Counted from the stretch's first letter, positions 19,525-30,156 are shown. The stretch is DNA of 42,752 nt from Leadbetterella sp. (GCA_021740125.1 JAIPAJ010000009.1:1-42752); one strand, 5' to 3'. Program-made: numbers and translations. Notes: generated by a model not told the origin, from the letters alone.

Positions 19525-20904
19525 CTATTTACTCAACTCCCGGAAGTATTTATAAAACAAAGGTATAGTTTCTATGCCTTTCATGAAATTAAAAATGCCG
19601 TAATGCTCATTTGGAGAATGTAAGGCGTCAGAATCCAAACCAAATCCAAAAAGTATGGATTTTAGTCCCAGTTCTTGTTCAAAAAGTGCCACGATTGGAA
19701 TACTTCCACCGCCTCTTGTTGGCACAGGTTTCTTGCCAAAACTTTCCTCCAAAGCCATAAATGCTGCCTTGTATCCAATTGAATCTGTTGGCGTAACATA
19801 AGGCTGGCCTCCGTGGTGTTTTTTTACCGAAACCTTAACTGTAGGAGGAGCTATGGCTTTGAAATGAGTCATAAACAAATCGGAAATTTCTTCCCAGGCT
19901 TGGTCAGGCACCAATCGCATCGAAATTTTGGCAAAAGCTTTTGAAGGCAAAACCGTTTTTGAGCCTTCACCCGTATAGCCACCCCAAATTCCGTTGACAT
20001 CCAATGTTGGTCTTATGGCAGCTCTTTCTCTGGTGGTATAGCCCTTTTCGCCAGTTACTTCCGCTATGTTGAGGTCTTTTTTGTATTCTTCCAAATTAAA
20101 AGGAGCGGCCTCGAGCTCGTCTCTTTCCACTTGACTTAGTTCAACCACTTTATCATAAAACCCCGATACCGTGATTTTGCCATCGGCATCGTGCATGGAG
20201 GCTATCATTTGCGACAAAACATTGATGGGATTGGCCACTGCACCGCCATAAACGCCCGAATGCAGGTCACGGTTGGCAGCCTCCACTTCTACTTCCATGT
20301 AAGCCAAGCCTCTTAAGCCAGTTTCTACAGAAGGAATGTCGTTGCCGATGATAGAAGTATCGGATATAAGAATAATATCGGCTTTGAGTTTTTCTTTGTT
20401 GTTTTTCACAAAGGTTCCTAGATTTTCAGAACCTACCTCTTCCTCGCCCTCAAACATCACTTTTACGTTACAAGTGAGTTCGTTGTGCAAAATCATGGCT
20501 TCGATGGCCTTTACGTGCATATAAATCTGGCCTTTGTCGTCACAAGCACCACGAGCGAAAATAGCCCCTTGTGGGTGACTTGGCGTAATGATAACCGTTG
20601 GTTCAAAAGGTGGACTGTTCCAAAGCTCCACTGGATCGGCAGGTTGCACATCATAGTGGCCATAGACCAAAATTGTAGGCAAACTTGGGTCAATAATCTT
20701 CTCAGCAAAAACTATCGGATGGCCATCTGTTGGGCATACTTCAGCCTTATCCAGACCTGTTTCTAGTAATTTGTCTTTTACCCATTCGGCAGCAGCAATC
20801 ATATCTGGAATGTGCTTGGAGTCGGCACTGACCGAAGGAATTCTTAAAAAATCGAAGAGTTCGTCTAAATATCGTTGTTTGTTTGAAGCTATATAATCTT
20901 TCAT
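19525..20904 (-). CDS. M20 family dipeptidase
   Basis: VYGHYDVQPADPVELWNSPPFEP, GACDDKGQ, FEGEEEVGS, NRDLHSGVYGG. Confidence 0.95.
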   Translation of the reverse strand: MKDYIASNKQRYLDELFDFLRIPSVSADSKHIPDMIAAAEWVKDKLLETGLDKAEVCPTDGHPIVFAEKIIDPSLPTILVYGHYDVQPADPVELWNSPPFEPTVIITPSHPQGAIFARGACDDKGQIYMHVKAIEAMILHNELTCNVKVMFEGEEEVGSENLGTFVKNNKEKLKADIILISDTSIIGNDIPSVETGLRGLAYMEVEVEAANRDLHSGVYGGAVANPINVLSQMIASMHDADGKITVSGFYDKVVELSQVERDELEAAPFNLEEYKKDLNIAEVTGEKGYTTRERAAIRPTLDVNGIWGGYTGEGSKTVLPSKAFAKISMRLVPDQAWEEISDLFMTHFKAIAPPTVKVSVKKHHGGQPYVTPTDSIGYKAAFMALEESFGKKPVPTRGGGSIPIVALFEQELGLKSILFGFGLDSDALHSPNEHYGIFNFMKGIETIPLFYKYFRELSK

Positions 20905-20992
20905 CGAGGCATTTTATAATAATACCAAAATTAGGCTATTTTTCTGGAGGAAAAAAATAGAGGTGACCTTTCAATCTTTCAACTTAATTTCC

Positions 20993-23401
20993 TCAATACA
21001 ACTCAGGATACTTAGCAGGATTTACCTCTGACATGATTTGGTAGGCAGCATCGAAAATGGTCTCTACACTGGGTTTAGAGAAATAGTCGCCGTCGGTACC
21101 GTAGGCAGGGCGGTGGGCTTGTGCACTAATGCAAACGGGTTTGGAGTCGAGGAAATGGTAGGCTCCGTGTTCGTCAAGGACTTGCTGCATCATGTAGGCT
21201 GTGCCTCCACCTGGCATATCTTCATCCGCAAATATCACGCGGTTGGTCTTTTTTATAGACTTGAGAATCATTTTGGTGATGTCAAATGGCAATAGAGATT
21301 GAACATCAATCACTTCAGCACTTATACCCACTTTGCGAAGATCTTCGGCAGCTTCCACCACTATGCGGCACATAGAGCCATAAGTCACTATCGTTATGTC
21401 GTTACCTTCCTTCAGTATTTCGGGCACGCCCAACGGCTCGCATATTTCATGCAGATTATCGGGCAGTTTTTCTTTAAGTCTATAACCATTCAGACTTTCT
21501 ATTACCAATGCTGGATCATCCCCTTTGAGCAGTGTATTATAAAAACCAGCGGCTTTTACAAAGTCCCTTGGCACTAAAATGTGCATACCTCTCAATGCGT
21601 GAATCATTACTGCCATCGGCGAGCCTGAATGCCAAATGCCTTCCAAACGGTGTCCACGTGTACGAACAATTACTGGAGCCATTTGCTTGCCGAAAGTTCG
21701 GTAACGTAGTGATGCCAAGTCGTCGGTAAGTGTTGGCAATGCATAATAGATATAATCGAAATATTGAATCTCAACAATAGGCCTCAAACCACGCATGGCG
21801 GCACCAATTCCTTGGCCAATGATGGTGGTTTCTCTGATTCCAGTATCGGTAATTCTTAGTTCTCCATATTTTTCTTGTAGTCCAGCAAATCCTTGGTTTA
21901 CATCCCCAATTTTTCCGATATCTTCTCCCAAAGCAAAAACTAAAGGATTTTTAGAAAAAACATAATCAAAAAATCTGTTTACAATCTCTCTACCATCCAC
22001 CATTGGGCTTTTGTCGGAGTAAACGGCCTTTATCGGTTTTACTTTGAGTGGCGAGGTATCAAACTCAGAATATAAATGACTGCTGTATCTATGGGTATTT
22101 TTGGCCTGTAAATTCTCTATAAGTTTCCCGATTTCCTTTCTTATCTTTTCTCCAGAAACTATCCTTGAAAGCAATTTCAAGGTTTTGAGTCCATCTTTTT
22201 TCTGTGGATTAGCGTTGCTATCAAACTGTTTCTTTAACTCAACTACTTCCGCATCGGCCTTACTACTTTCTACAGCCTCTAACAATAATGCTGAAACAAG
22301 CGTATTGTCGGCACTGATGGCCTCTTTACAAGCATCCCAAGCTTTTTTACGAGCATCTTTGGCTACATCCTCGGCTTTTTTCTCAATGGCTTTCAGCTCT
22401 GCTTCGTCTGCTATGCTGTTTTTGAGAATCCAATCTCTGAAAATCGAATTGCAATCATATTCTAATTCCCAATCCAGCCTTTCTTTTGATTTATATCTTT
22501 CGTGCGAACCCGAGGCCGAATGCCCTTGAGGCTGAGTAACTTCTACTACATGAACTAAAACGGGCGTGTGCTCATCACGAGCGATTCTAGCGGCTTTTTG
22601 GTAGGCTTTTATCAATGCTGGATAATCCCAACCCTTTACTTTTATGATTTCTATACCGTTACCATTCGTTTTTTCAAATCCAGCCAAAGCTTCTGAAATA
22701 CTTCCTTTGGTGGTCTGATACTCAATAGGCACTGATATTCCGAAGCCATCGTCCCAAACAGAAATAACTAACGGAATCTGTAAAACGCCAGCAGCATTGA
22801 TAGTCTCAAAAAACATTCCCTGTGAAGTGGATGCATCTCCTATGGTTGCAAAACAAACCTCATTTCCTCCATTAGAAAAAGTCTTGAATTTCTTTAGATA
22901 TGGGTTTTTGCGAAACAACTTTGAGGCATACGCAATTCCTAAGCTACGAGGCATTTGACCCGCAGTAGAAGAAACATCTACAGCTCCATTGAACATTTCG
23001 GTTTGGTCTAACCAATGTCCTTTATCGTCTAGCCAATGGTTTCCATAATGGGCGTTCATAGACCTCCCTGCAGTAAAAATATCATGATGGATATCTGCGT
23101 GTGCATACAGTTGTGCAAAAAACTGTTGCCATGTAAGCCCACCTGTAGCAGCTACAAGGGTTTGATCGCGATAATATCCAGATCTGAAATCCCCCTTCCT
23201 AAAAACTTTGGATAATGCAATTTGTGCAAGTTCTTTTCCATCGCCAAAAATGCCAAATTTTGCACGACCCATGAATACGTCTTTTCGCCCCAATAAGCTC
23301 ACTGCCCTACTCTCACAAACCAATTGATAATCAGCCAAAACCTCTGTTTTTGATAGAATTACTTCATTTGATGTATAAAAACCAGTAAGCAGTTCACTCA
23401 T
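20993..23401 (-). CDS. Fused alpha/beta E1 component of a 2-oxoacid (branched-chain-type) dehydrogenase, thiamine-pyrophosphate dependent
   Basis: GDASTSQGMFFETINAAGVLQIPLV (alpha) and ALGEDIGKIGDVNQGFAGLQEKYG...ITDTGIRE (beta) in one ORF. Confidence 0.92.
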   Translation of the reverse strand: MSELLTGFYTSNEVILSKTEVLADYQLVCESRAVSLLGRKDVFMGRAKFGIFGDGKELAQIALSKVFRKGDFRSGYYRDQTLVAATGGLTWQQFFAQLYAHADIHHDIFTAGRSMNAHYGNHWLDDKGHWLDQTEMFNGAVDVSSTAGQMPRSLGIAYASKLFRKNPYLKKFKTFSNGGNEVCFATIGDASTSQGMFFETINAAGVLQIPLVISVWDDGFGISVPIEYQTTKGSISEALAGFEKTNGNGIEIIKVKGWDYPALIKAYQKAARIARDEHTPVLVHVVEVTQPQGHSASGSHERYKSKERLDWELEYDCNSIFRDWILKNSIADEAELKAIEKKAEDVAKDARKKAWDACKEAISADNTLVSALLLEAVESSKADAEVVELKKQFDSNANPQKKDGLKTLKLLSRIVSGEKIRKEIGKLIENLQAKNTHRYSSHLYSEFDTSPLKVKPIKAVYSDKSPMVDGREIVNRFFDYVFSKNPLVFALGEDIGKIGDVNQGFAGLQEKYGELRITDTGIRETTIIGQGIGAAMRGLRPIVEIQYFDYIYYALPTLTDDLASLRYRTFGKQMAPVIVRTRGHRLEGIWHSGSPMAVMIHALRGMHILVPRDFVKAAGFYNTLLKGDDPALVIESLNGYRLKEKLPDNLHEICEPLGVPEILKEGNDITIVTYGSMCRIVVEAAEDLRKVGISAEVIDVQSLLPFDITKMILKSIKKTNRVIFADEDMPGGGTAYMMQQVLDEHGAYHFLDSKPVCISAQAHRPAYGTDGDYFSKPSVETIFDAAYQIMSEVNPAKYPELY

Positions 23402-23639
23402 GATTTAATCAGTATTCAGATTGAAAAATGTAATAATTCGTAAATTCAAGGAATGAATTCGAAATGAATATACAAATCTTTATGTAAAGTTAATTCATAT
23501 TTTAATACCAATCACTATTTGCGAATCGAAAATTGGATTGTTAATACATTGTTAAAAGTTTTTAATATATCTATTGTTGGTATTTACTTTGTATAAGTTT
23601 TAAGCAAGAATCAATTTTAAACATTTAATATTCAGTAAC

Positions 23640-24029
23640 ATGAAAAAATTATTTTTCACTCTAGTAAGTGTTCTTTTGTTTGCAGCGGCTACCAACGCTC
23701 AAGGAGTTTTGAAGTTCAATAAAGAGACACACGATTTCGGAAAACTAACGGAAGGTCCATTGGCTACTTACTCATTTGAAGTAACTAATACAGGAACTGC
23801 TCCAGTGGCAATCACTAACGCTCAGGCTTCTTGTGGATGTACAACTCCAGAGTGGTCAAAAGAACCAATTATGCCAGGTGCTAAAAGTGTAATCAAAGTG
23901 GGTTTCAACACTTCGGGCCGTCCTGGTGCATTTACAAAAACTATCACTGTAATAAGTAATGCTGAAAATGGTACGGTTATATTGACAATCAAAGGTAACG
24001 TAACGCCGAAAGCGACTGGAGGAAAATAA
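23640..24029 (+). CDS. DUF1573 domain secreted protein
   Basis: HDFGKLTEGPLATYSFEVTNTGTAPVAITNAQASCGCTTPEWSKEPI. Confidence 0.93.
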   Translation: MKKLFFTLVSVLLFAAATNAQGVLKFNKETHDFGKLTEGPLATYSFEVTNTGTAPVAITNAQASCGCTTPEWSKEPIMPGAKSVIKVGFNTSGRPGAFTKTITVISNAENGTVILTIKGNVTPKATGGK

Positions 24030-24052
24030 ATTTCTTCATTCAGATATTTAGA

Positions 24053-24082
24053 GCCATCCAAAATAATTGGATGGCTTTTTTT
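24053..24082 (+). terminator. Rho-independent terminator of DUF1573 gene
   Basis: GCCATCCAA-aataa-TTGGATGGC followed by T7. Confidence 0.9.
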
Positions 24083-24125
24083 GTATTTAAGCTTAAAAGA
24101 TTATTTTTCGAAAAAATATATTGAG

Positions 24126-25331
24126 ATGACTATACTTTGTATCTGTACATACTTCAAGGGTGTGGAATTTCTGAAGGCCGCCAAAGAGGAGGGTAACACG
24201 GTTTTTTTGTTAACACATAAAAAAATAGAACATAAACCCTGGCCAAGAGAAAGCATTGACGAGTTTTTTTATTTAGAAAACAACGACAATTCTTTCGATA
24301 CTTACCAGACACTTTTGGAAGGCTCGGCACATCTGATGCGTACACGCAAAATAGATTTGGTGGTTGCTCTAGACGATTTTGATGTAGAAAAAGCAGCACT
24401 TGTAAGGGAACATTTCAGAATACCCGGCATGGGACAAACCACGGCTCGGTATTTTAGAGACAAACTAGCTATGCGTGTGCAGGCTGAAGACAATCAAATA
24501 CCAGTTCCTGGTTTTAGTGCATTGTTTAACGATTTGGAAATTACAAATTTTCTCGAAAACACTACAGGACCGTGGTTAGTAAAACCTCGATCTGAAGCGT
24601 CATCTTCAGGTATAAAAAAAGTATTTTCAAAAAATGAAGCTTGGGATTGGATACATGGCCTGGGAGAAGGTCGACATAATTTTCTTATAGAAACTTTCAA
24701 GCCCGGAGACGTATATCACATTGATTCACTGATCATTAACAAAGAAGTAGTTTTTGAAAGATGTAGCCAATATTTAAGTACGCCGTTTGAGGTAGCTCAT
24801 GGAGGGGGAATTTTCCGTTCAGTTACTGTGGAATTTGGGTCACTAGACCAACAAGCACTTTCGCTGATCAATCACCAAGTGATGAAGGCCTTCGGCATGA
24901 AGTTCAGTGCTTCTCACACCGAGGTTATCAAATGTCATGAGGACGGCAATTATTACTTTTTAGAAACTGCTTCCAGAGTTGGAGGAGCTCATTTGGCCGA
25001 AATGGTAGAAGCTTCATCTGGCATAAATATTTGGAAAGAATGGGCCAAAATAGAAACTGCAGTTGCAGAGAAAAAACCATACATATTACCAAAAATAGAA
25101 AAGAAATATTCTGGTATTCTGATTTCGCTTTCGTCGCACCAATGGCCCAATATGGATGTTTTTGACGATAAAGAAATTTTCTGGAAAATGAACGAAGAAT
25201 ATCATGTGGGGCTTATAGTTAAAGCCGATAGCCGCGAGCGAGTGATAGAATTGCTAGACAAATACGCCAAAATGGTGTTTGACCTTGGCCTTCACGCCTC
25301 CGCTCCTGCCCCAGACAAACCAACGCATTGA
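24126..25331 (+). CDS. ATP-grasp domain protein
   Basis: GPWLVKPRSEASSSGIKKVFS, FHFLET-like GNYYFLETASRVGGAHLAEMVEASSGINIW; start probably MTILCICTYFKG at 24126. Confidence 0.85.
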   Translation: MTILCICTYFKGVEFLKAAKEEGNTVFLLTHKKIEHKPWPRESIDEFFYLENNDNSFDTYQTLLEGSAHLMRTRKIDLVVALDDFDVEKAALVREHFRIPGMGQTTARYFRDKLAMRVQAEDNQIPVPGFSALFNDLEITNFLENTTGPWLVKPRSEASSSGIKKVFSKNEAWDWIHGLGEGRHNFLIETFKPGDVYHIDSLIINKEVVFERCSQYLSTPFEVAHGGGIFRSVTVEFGSLDQQALSLINHQVMKAFGMKFSASHTEVIKCHEDGNYYFLETASRVGGAHLAEMVEASSGINIWKEWAKIETAVAEKKPYILPKIEKKYSGILISLSSHQWPNMDVFDDKEIFWKMNEEYHVGLIVKADSRERVIELLDKYAKMVFDLGLHASAPAPDKPTH

Positions 25332-25783
25332 AAGATTTGAAAAAAGAAAACATTATAGCCACAGCCCAAAAGCTATTGAATTCGAAATTAGTGGAACTCG
25401 AAAAAGCGATATTCAACGTTCAAAATGCCGCTAATGAGGAATCTAAGAGCAGTATGGGTGATAAATACGAAACTGGCAGAGCCATGGCACAAAATGACCG
25501 TGCGATGCTCGAAAACCAGAAAAATGAACTGCTCAAAGACATAAGCACTTTTGAAAACATTAACTTTGAGCAAGAGACAGAATTTATCAAAAATGGCAGT
25601 TTAGTCCATACATCCATAGGTTATATTTTGTTATCGGTCAGTTTAGGCAAAATAATAGAAAGTGGAATAACGGTTATGCTTATTTCTTCGGCATCACCGC
25701 TTGGAACTGAGCTTTCTGGTAAAAAGGCCAAAGACGCCATTACAATAAATGGCCGCCAAATACAAATTATAGGAATTTATTGA
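25328..25783 (+). CDS. GreA/GreB-like (C-terminal FKBP-like domain) protein
   Basis: N-terminal coiled coil with DKYETGRAMAQNDRAMLENQ; C-term SPLGTELSGKKAKDAITINGRQIQIIGIY like the Gre factor C-terminus; TTG start overlaps previous stop. Confidence 0.65.
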   Translation: MKDLKKENIIATAQKLLNSKLVELEKAIFNVQNAANEESKSSMGDKYETGRAMAQNDRAMLENQKNELLKDISTFENINFEQETEFIKNGSLVHTSIGYILLSVSLGKIIESGITVMLISSASPLGTELSGKKAKDAITINGRQIQIIGIY

Positions 25784-27363
25784 AACTTAGTAAGTAAGTT
25801 CGGCTTCACCCATAAATATCTTTTTTGAGCTTCGAACTGGTTTAACTGGACATAGCCAGTATTCTTATGTAAACTATCTACAAATGCTCTCGTAGCTGGT
25901 ACTTCGAGGTCGAGCCTATAGATGCTAATCACATCAATATTTTCAGATCTCACTTTGTCCAAAATCATTTCTCTTGATGGATTCCAGCCTATTCTTTCGA
26001 AGTTTAGATCAAAATACTGAAAGCCAAAGTTATCGTTCGAAAGGATTTTTAGTCGCTTATCTATCTTGATTTTATTCAGATAATTATAGAAATCTACATT
26101 GTTGGGATGATTCGTCTTTACTGGATATTTCATGATAATTCCAGTAAAAATCGATAGCAGAACTACCGAAAAACTAATTTTTGAAAATATGTTTTGACGA
26201 AGGTTAATTAGTTTCAACAAATGTCCCAAACCTAAAAAAATAAATGGCAAAAGCAATAACACAAAATGCTCTCTTGGGAAAACAACTAAAACCAGCAATA
26301 AACATGGCAAAAGGAGACAAATGATAAATTTAAACAAAGGTTTAGGAGAAGAAATGATTATTTTTAATTCTGAAAAAGAATTCTTAAAATCAATAATTAA
26401 ACCAAAAATTAGAATCAGGAATAGAATATAAAATTTTGTTTTACTCGAAAAAATACCCACAAAAACATCATAAAACGTGCTTTTAAATACTTTTAAAATA
26501 CCCAAAATAAGGTTTTTGAAATTATATAAGCTGTGTTTCAGTAACAATCCCAAATTTGCTGTGAAAACCTGATAATCTGACTCCACTTTCCCATAAATGT
26601 TATTAAATTGACCAAATTCGTCAGCCAAGTCAAAATGTCTTCCTGTCCAGACTTCATAGTTATCAAAAAAATGTTGAATAAAAATTTCTTTTAAGTAACC
26701 TGATGGATAAATTCCGCCAGCAAGCCAATAAATAAGGACAATAGTAAAGAAAAATCCAACTAGTGATAAAGTCTGGGAAACTTTTGGAATGTGTTTGAAA
26801 TGAGAAAACAACATAATTAAAATTACAGGGACCAAAAACCACACGAATTCTGGACGAGCCACATATGCATTTGCCAATATACATAAGGCTATAACAAAAT
26901 AATTCTGGAAGGCGTATTTGCGAGAATCGAGCAAATAAAGACCTAAGCAAATAAAAATAAAATTGAGATAAGTAAGCTTAGGAACTAATAAAAGCTGGAA
27001 GTCAGAAAACAGAAAACAGGTACTTAAAAAAAAAGCAATATAAAATGAACCCAAGTACTTTCTGAGAAGGAGAAACAAAGAAACATAAACCAAAATCGCT
27101 AACAAATAATAACTTAAAAACATAGCTATCAAGGCATTGGCAGAAACTTTTGAAACTACCCAAAGAAAGATATAATAACCAAAATTGCCAAATTTTTGGA
27201 GTGGCAAACTTAGATTTAAGGCACTAAATAAGTGTACATCGTCTTCTGATGAAACGATGTCAACTTTGCCAAAAGAATAAAAATAATAGGCTAAAATGAT
27301 AACAAAAAGCAAAATTGTTTGGACATTCCTGCTTTCCAAAAATCCATTTAATTTTTTTAACAT
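25777..27363 (-). CDS. Polytopic membrane protein, possible GT-C/mannosyltransferase-like
   Basis: About 10 hydrophobic segments with soluble C-terminal tail; no decisive motif. Confidence 0.6.
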   Translation of the reverse strand: MLKKLNGFLESRNVQTILLFVIILAYYFYSFGKVDIVSSEDDVHLFSALNLSLPLQKFGNFGYYIFLWVVSKVSANALIAMFLSYYLLAILVYVSLFLLLRKYLGSFYIAFFLSTCFLFSDFQLLLVPKLTYLNFIFICLGLYLLDSRKYAFQNYFVIALCILANAYVARPEFVWFLVPVILIMLFSHFKHIPKVSQTLSLVGFFFTIVLIYWLAGGIYPSGYLKEIFIQHFFDNYEVWTGRHFDLADEFGQFNNIYGKVESDYQVFTANLGLLLKHSLYNFKNLILGILKVFKSTFYDVFVGIFSSKTKFYILFLILIFGLIIDFKNSFSELKIIISSPKPLFKFIICLLLPCLLLVLVVFPREHFVLLLLPFIFLGLGHLLKLINLRQNIFSKISFSVVLLSIFTGIIMKYPVKTNHPNNVDFYNYLNKIKIDKRLKILSNDNFGFQYFDLNFERIGWNPSREMILDKVRSENIDVISIYRLDLEVPATRAFVDSLHKNTGYVQLNQFEAQKRYLWVKPNLLTKFQ

Positions 27364-27833
27364 ATCTTCTTGTTTTCTATTAACTCATTCATTTCCAAAA
27401 GATTCAAGTCTTTGTTATAAACAGCATCGAAAATGAATTTCTGCTTTTTTAGGGCATATTCATAAATGTGCCAATCGGTTTTAGGAGTTGGTATATTCAG
27501 GATGTCAACCGCATTTATCCATTTCAAAGTGCCTTCATTACTAGCAGGAGCATCCTGATAATCGATTTCTGCAATGTAAACATAGCTTGTCCAATTGTAT
27601 TTGGTGGGCGAGGTTTCAGTTAAAATTCCACAAAAATCCATAGCGTCTACTTTTATTCCTGACTCCTCCAAAGTTTCTCTTTTTGCGGCATCCAATGGTG
27701 TTTCGAACGGGTCTATTTTACCTCCCAAAGGGGTAAATAAGTCCTTATTGGGCTCATTTAACCTCTCCAAAAGCAAAAATTTATCTTGGTGTTTCAGGAT
27801 ACAAATTACCGCTACCTTTTTTAATCCTTCCAT
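27357..27833 (-). CDS. NUDIX hydrolase
   Basis: GGKIDPFETPLDAAKRETLEESGI Nudix box. Confidence 0.93.
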   Translation of the reverse strand: MEGLKKVAVICILKHQDKFLLLERLNEPNKDLFTPLGGKIDPFETPLDAAKRETLEESGIKVDAMDFCGILTETSPTKYNWTSYVYIAEIDYQDAPASNEGTLKWINAVDILNIPTPKTDWHIYEYALKKQKFIFDAVYNKDLNLLEMNELIENKKIC

Positions 27834-28451
27834 TTATTCTGTATTCAAGATTTCTTGAAAAGCCTCTACAAACTGACCAACATGAAAACCGTCCATCAAA
27901 GCATGATGCACATGAATAGACACTGGCATTTGTTTGGTTTCAGATAGTTTTCCAAAAGAAATCTTTGGACAACTATCTTTAAATGAGAAACTTCTAGCAT
28001 GTGAAATGGCCGTGAAGTTAATCCATGGAACTGATGAATAATGAATAACATTCTGACCAGAACCTGCCGGAACGAGCCCAATACTATTCTGAACTCTTTC
28101 AATTTCTACCTGAGCAGCGGCATTAAATTCTGCAAAATCTGCGAAATAATCCATATAAGCAAAGCCAAAAGTACCATCAGGCCTGTTAATGGTTGGTGAA
28201 GCATTTACTTGATCATAAATCCAAACTTCATCATCTGATATTCTATATTTGAAAGGCTCTAAATGGTTGGCTGCCACTAAAGATGAATGAAGATATTTCA
28301 AGAAAAATGATTGCCCATTTAACTTGGCATTTTCATAAGCGTTTGAACAATCTACCTCCATACAAACCCCGAAAAAGGGTTCTTCGAATTGAGAAAAAAA
28401 TTTAAAATGGTCCCTTCTTGGCCAGTTCTCTAAGTCTAAATTTTGTTTCAC
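27834..28451 (-). CDS. CatA-like O-acetyltransferase (chloramphenicol acetyltransferase family)
   Basis: C-terminal HVHHALMDGFHVGQFVEAFQ matches the CAT active site HHxxxDGFH. Confidence 0.9.
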   Translation of the reverse strand: MKQNLDLENWPRRDHFKFFSQFEEPFFGVCMEVDCSNAYENAKLNGQSFFLKYLHSSLVAANHLEPFKYRISDDEVWIYDQVNASPTINRPDGTFGFAYMDYFADFAEFNAAAQVEIERVQNSIGLVPAGSGQNVIHYSSVPWINFTAISHARSFSFKDSCPKISFGKLSETKQMPVSIHVHHALMDGFHVGQFVEAFQEILNTE

Positions 28452-28453
28452 AA

Positions 28454-29140
28454 TCAGAAATATTTAAAAATTTCGCTCAAATGAGATATTTGAATAAAAT
28501 TTGGATTTTCAATATTAACATCAACTACCTCATGAGCCCAGGTGGTATGATACGGCACATGAACTCCAACCCCGCCAAGTTCCAAAACTGGCAGAACATC
28601 TGATTTTAAAGAATTCCCAATCATCATAAACTCGTTTGGCTGAATGTCTAAATGCTTGATAAGTTTCTGATAATCTTTCACTTGTTTATCGCTCATGATT
28701 TCTATATGGTGAAAATATTTTTCTAAACCAGACTTCATTAACTTTCTTTCTTGATCTAACAAATCGCCTTTTGTTGCCACCACAAGCTTGTAATTTGATT
28801 TTAGACTTTTCAAAACGTCTTCTACATCTTCCAACAATTCAATCGGTTTGTTGATGAGTTCCTTCCCAAATTCAATTACTTTCCCAACCAAATGAATTGG
28901 AGCAGTATTACTGCTAACTTTCAAAACTGTTTCAACCATCGACAATACAAACGCCTTTGCACCATAGCCGTATAATTCAAGGTTATCCATTTCTACCTTA
29001 AAAAGCTCTTTACCTACCGAATGATGCGGTAAGAAATCCTCTAATAATTCACAGAATTTCTTCTCAATTTCCTGAAAATAAGGCTCGTTTACCCAAAGGG
29101 TATCGTCAGCGTCAAAGGCAATTACTTTTATGTTTTGCAT
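28454..29140 (-). CDS. HAD family hydrolase
   Basis: IAFDADDTLWVNE, VATKG, MIGNSLKSDVLPVLELGGVGVHVPY. Confidence 0.92.
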   Translation of the reverse strand: MQNIKVIAFDADDTLWVNEPYFQEIEKKFCELLEDFLPHHSVGKELFKVEMDNLELYGYGAKAFVLSMVETVLKVSSNTAPIHLVGKVIEFGKELINKPIELLEDVEDVLKSLKSNYKLVVATKGDLLDQERKLMKSGLEKYFHHIEIMSDKQVKDYQKLIKHLDIQPNEFMMIGNSLKSDVLPVLELGGVGVHVPYHTTWAHEVVDVNIENPNFIQISHLSEIFKYF

Positions 29141-29253
29141 AAATCTTGTATGAAATTTAAAATTAACTAAAATCCTTTTAAAAATTTATTTTTCATAAAT
29201 AGAAAATGGCTAATTTTAAAGTGCGTTAATTTTCAACCATAAAAATAAAAATA

Positions 29254-30156
29254 ATGAACAGAAGAGATTTCGTAAGCAATTCTGCCAAAGCAATTGCTGG
29301 TTCGGTGCTATTTTCGCAAAGCGTTTTTGCGAGAAAAAAAGCCAAACATGCAGTAGGTATTCAGTTATATTCTGTCCGTGAAGACATGAAAAAAGACCCG
29401 ATGGCTACTTTAAAAAAAGTGGCTGAAATGGGTTACATAAACGTTGAACATGCAAACTATGTCAATGGCAAATTTTATGGCTGGACAGCCTCTGAGTTCA
29501 GAAAAATATTGGACGACCTTGGCCTAAAAATGCCATCTCGACACACAGTTTTTGGAAAAGGGCATTATGACGAAGTCAAAAAACAGTTTACCGACACTTG
29601 GAAAAAACTGGTAGACGATGCAGCTATTTGCGGACAAAAATATGTGATTAGCCCTTGGCTAGACATTGCCTATCGCAAAGATTTTGACCAACTTAAACGC
29701 TTCATGGAAGTGTTTAACAAAAATGGTGAATTGTGCCAATCCGCAGGGATGAAGTTTGGATATCATAACCACGACTTTGAATTTAGTTTGAAACTTAGTA
29801 GTGTGAAAGTCTATGACATCATGCTTCAAAATACCGACCCTAAACTAGTGGCTCAGCAATTGGACATCGGAAATATGTATGGCGGTGGAGGAAGAGCAGC
29901 AGAACTTTTAGCACAGTATCCGGGTAGATTTGAACTTATGCACGTGAAAGACGAAATAAAGTCATCCGGTGAGCATGGAGGATGGGAAAGTGCGATATTG
30001 GGTGTAGGTGTCATTGACGTAAAAGACATCATTGATATGGGCAAAAAGTCTGGCGGCACCACCCAGTTTATCATTGAGCAAGAGTCTTACCAAGGCAAAG
30101 CACCCTTAGATTGTATAAAAGAAGATTTGGCGATGATGAAAAAATGGGGTTATTAA
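29254..30156 (+). CDS. Sugar phosphate isomerase/epimerase-type TIM-barrel protein, exported
   Basis: MNRRDFVSNSAKAIAGSVLFSQSVFA leader; GIQLYSVREDMKKDP; FGYHNHDFEF; VAQQLDIGNM; MHVKD. Confidence 0.92.
   Translation: MNRRDFVSNSAKAIAGSVLFSQSVFARKKAKHAVGIQLYSVREDMKKDPMATLKKVAEMGYINVEHANYVNGKFYGWTASEFRKILDDLGLKMPSRHTVFGKGHYDEVKKQFTDTWKKLVDDAAICGQKYVISPWLDIAYRKDFDQLKRFMEVFNKNGELCQSAGMKFGYHNHDFEFSLKLSSVKVYDIMLQNTDPKLVAQQLDIGNMYGGGGRAAELLAQYPGRFELMHVKDEIKSSGEHGGWESAILGVGVIDVKDIIDMGKKSGGTTQFIIEQESYQGKAPLDCIKEDLAMMKKWGY

Noticed and set aside
22101-22529. 142-aa plus-strand ORF
   Set aside because: Antisense to the well-supported E1 dehydrogenase gene; low-complexity Ser/Ala/Phe composition typical of shadow ORFs.
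20993-23401. Novel fusion of E1 alpha and beta
   Set aside because: Single-chain alpha/beta 2-oxoacid dehydrogenase E1 proteins are already known in Bacteroidetes.
27834-28451. Acquired chloramphenicol resistance cassette
   Set aside because: No integron, IS or plasmid features around it; embedded in an ordinary chromosomal gene run.
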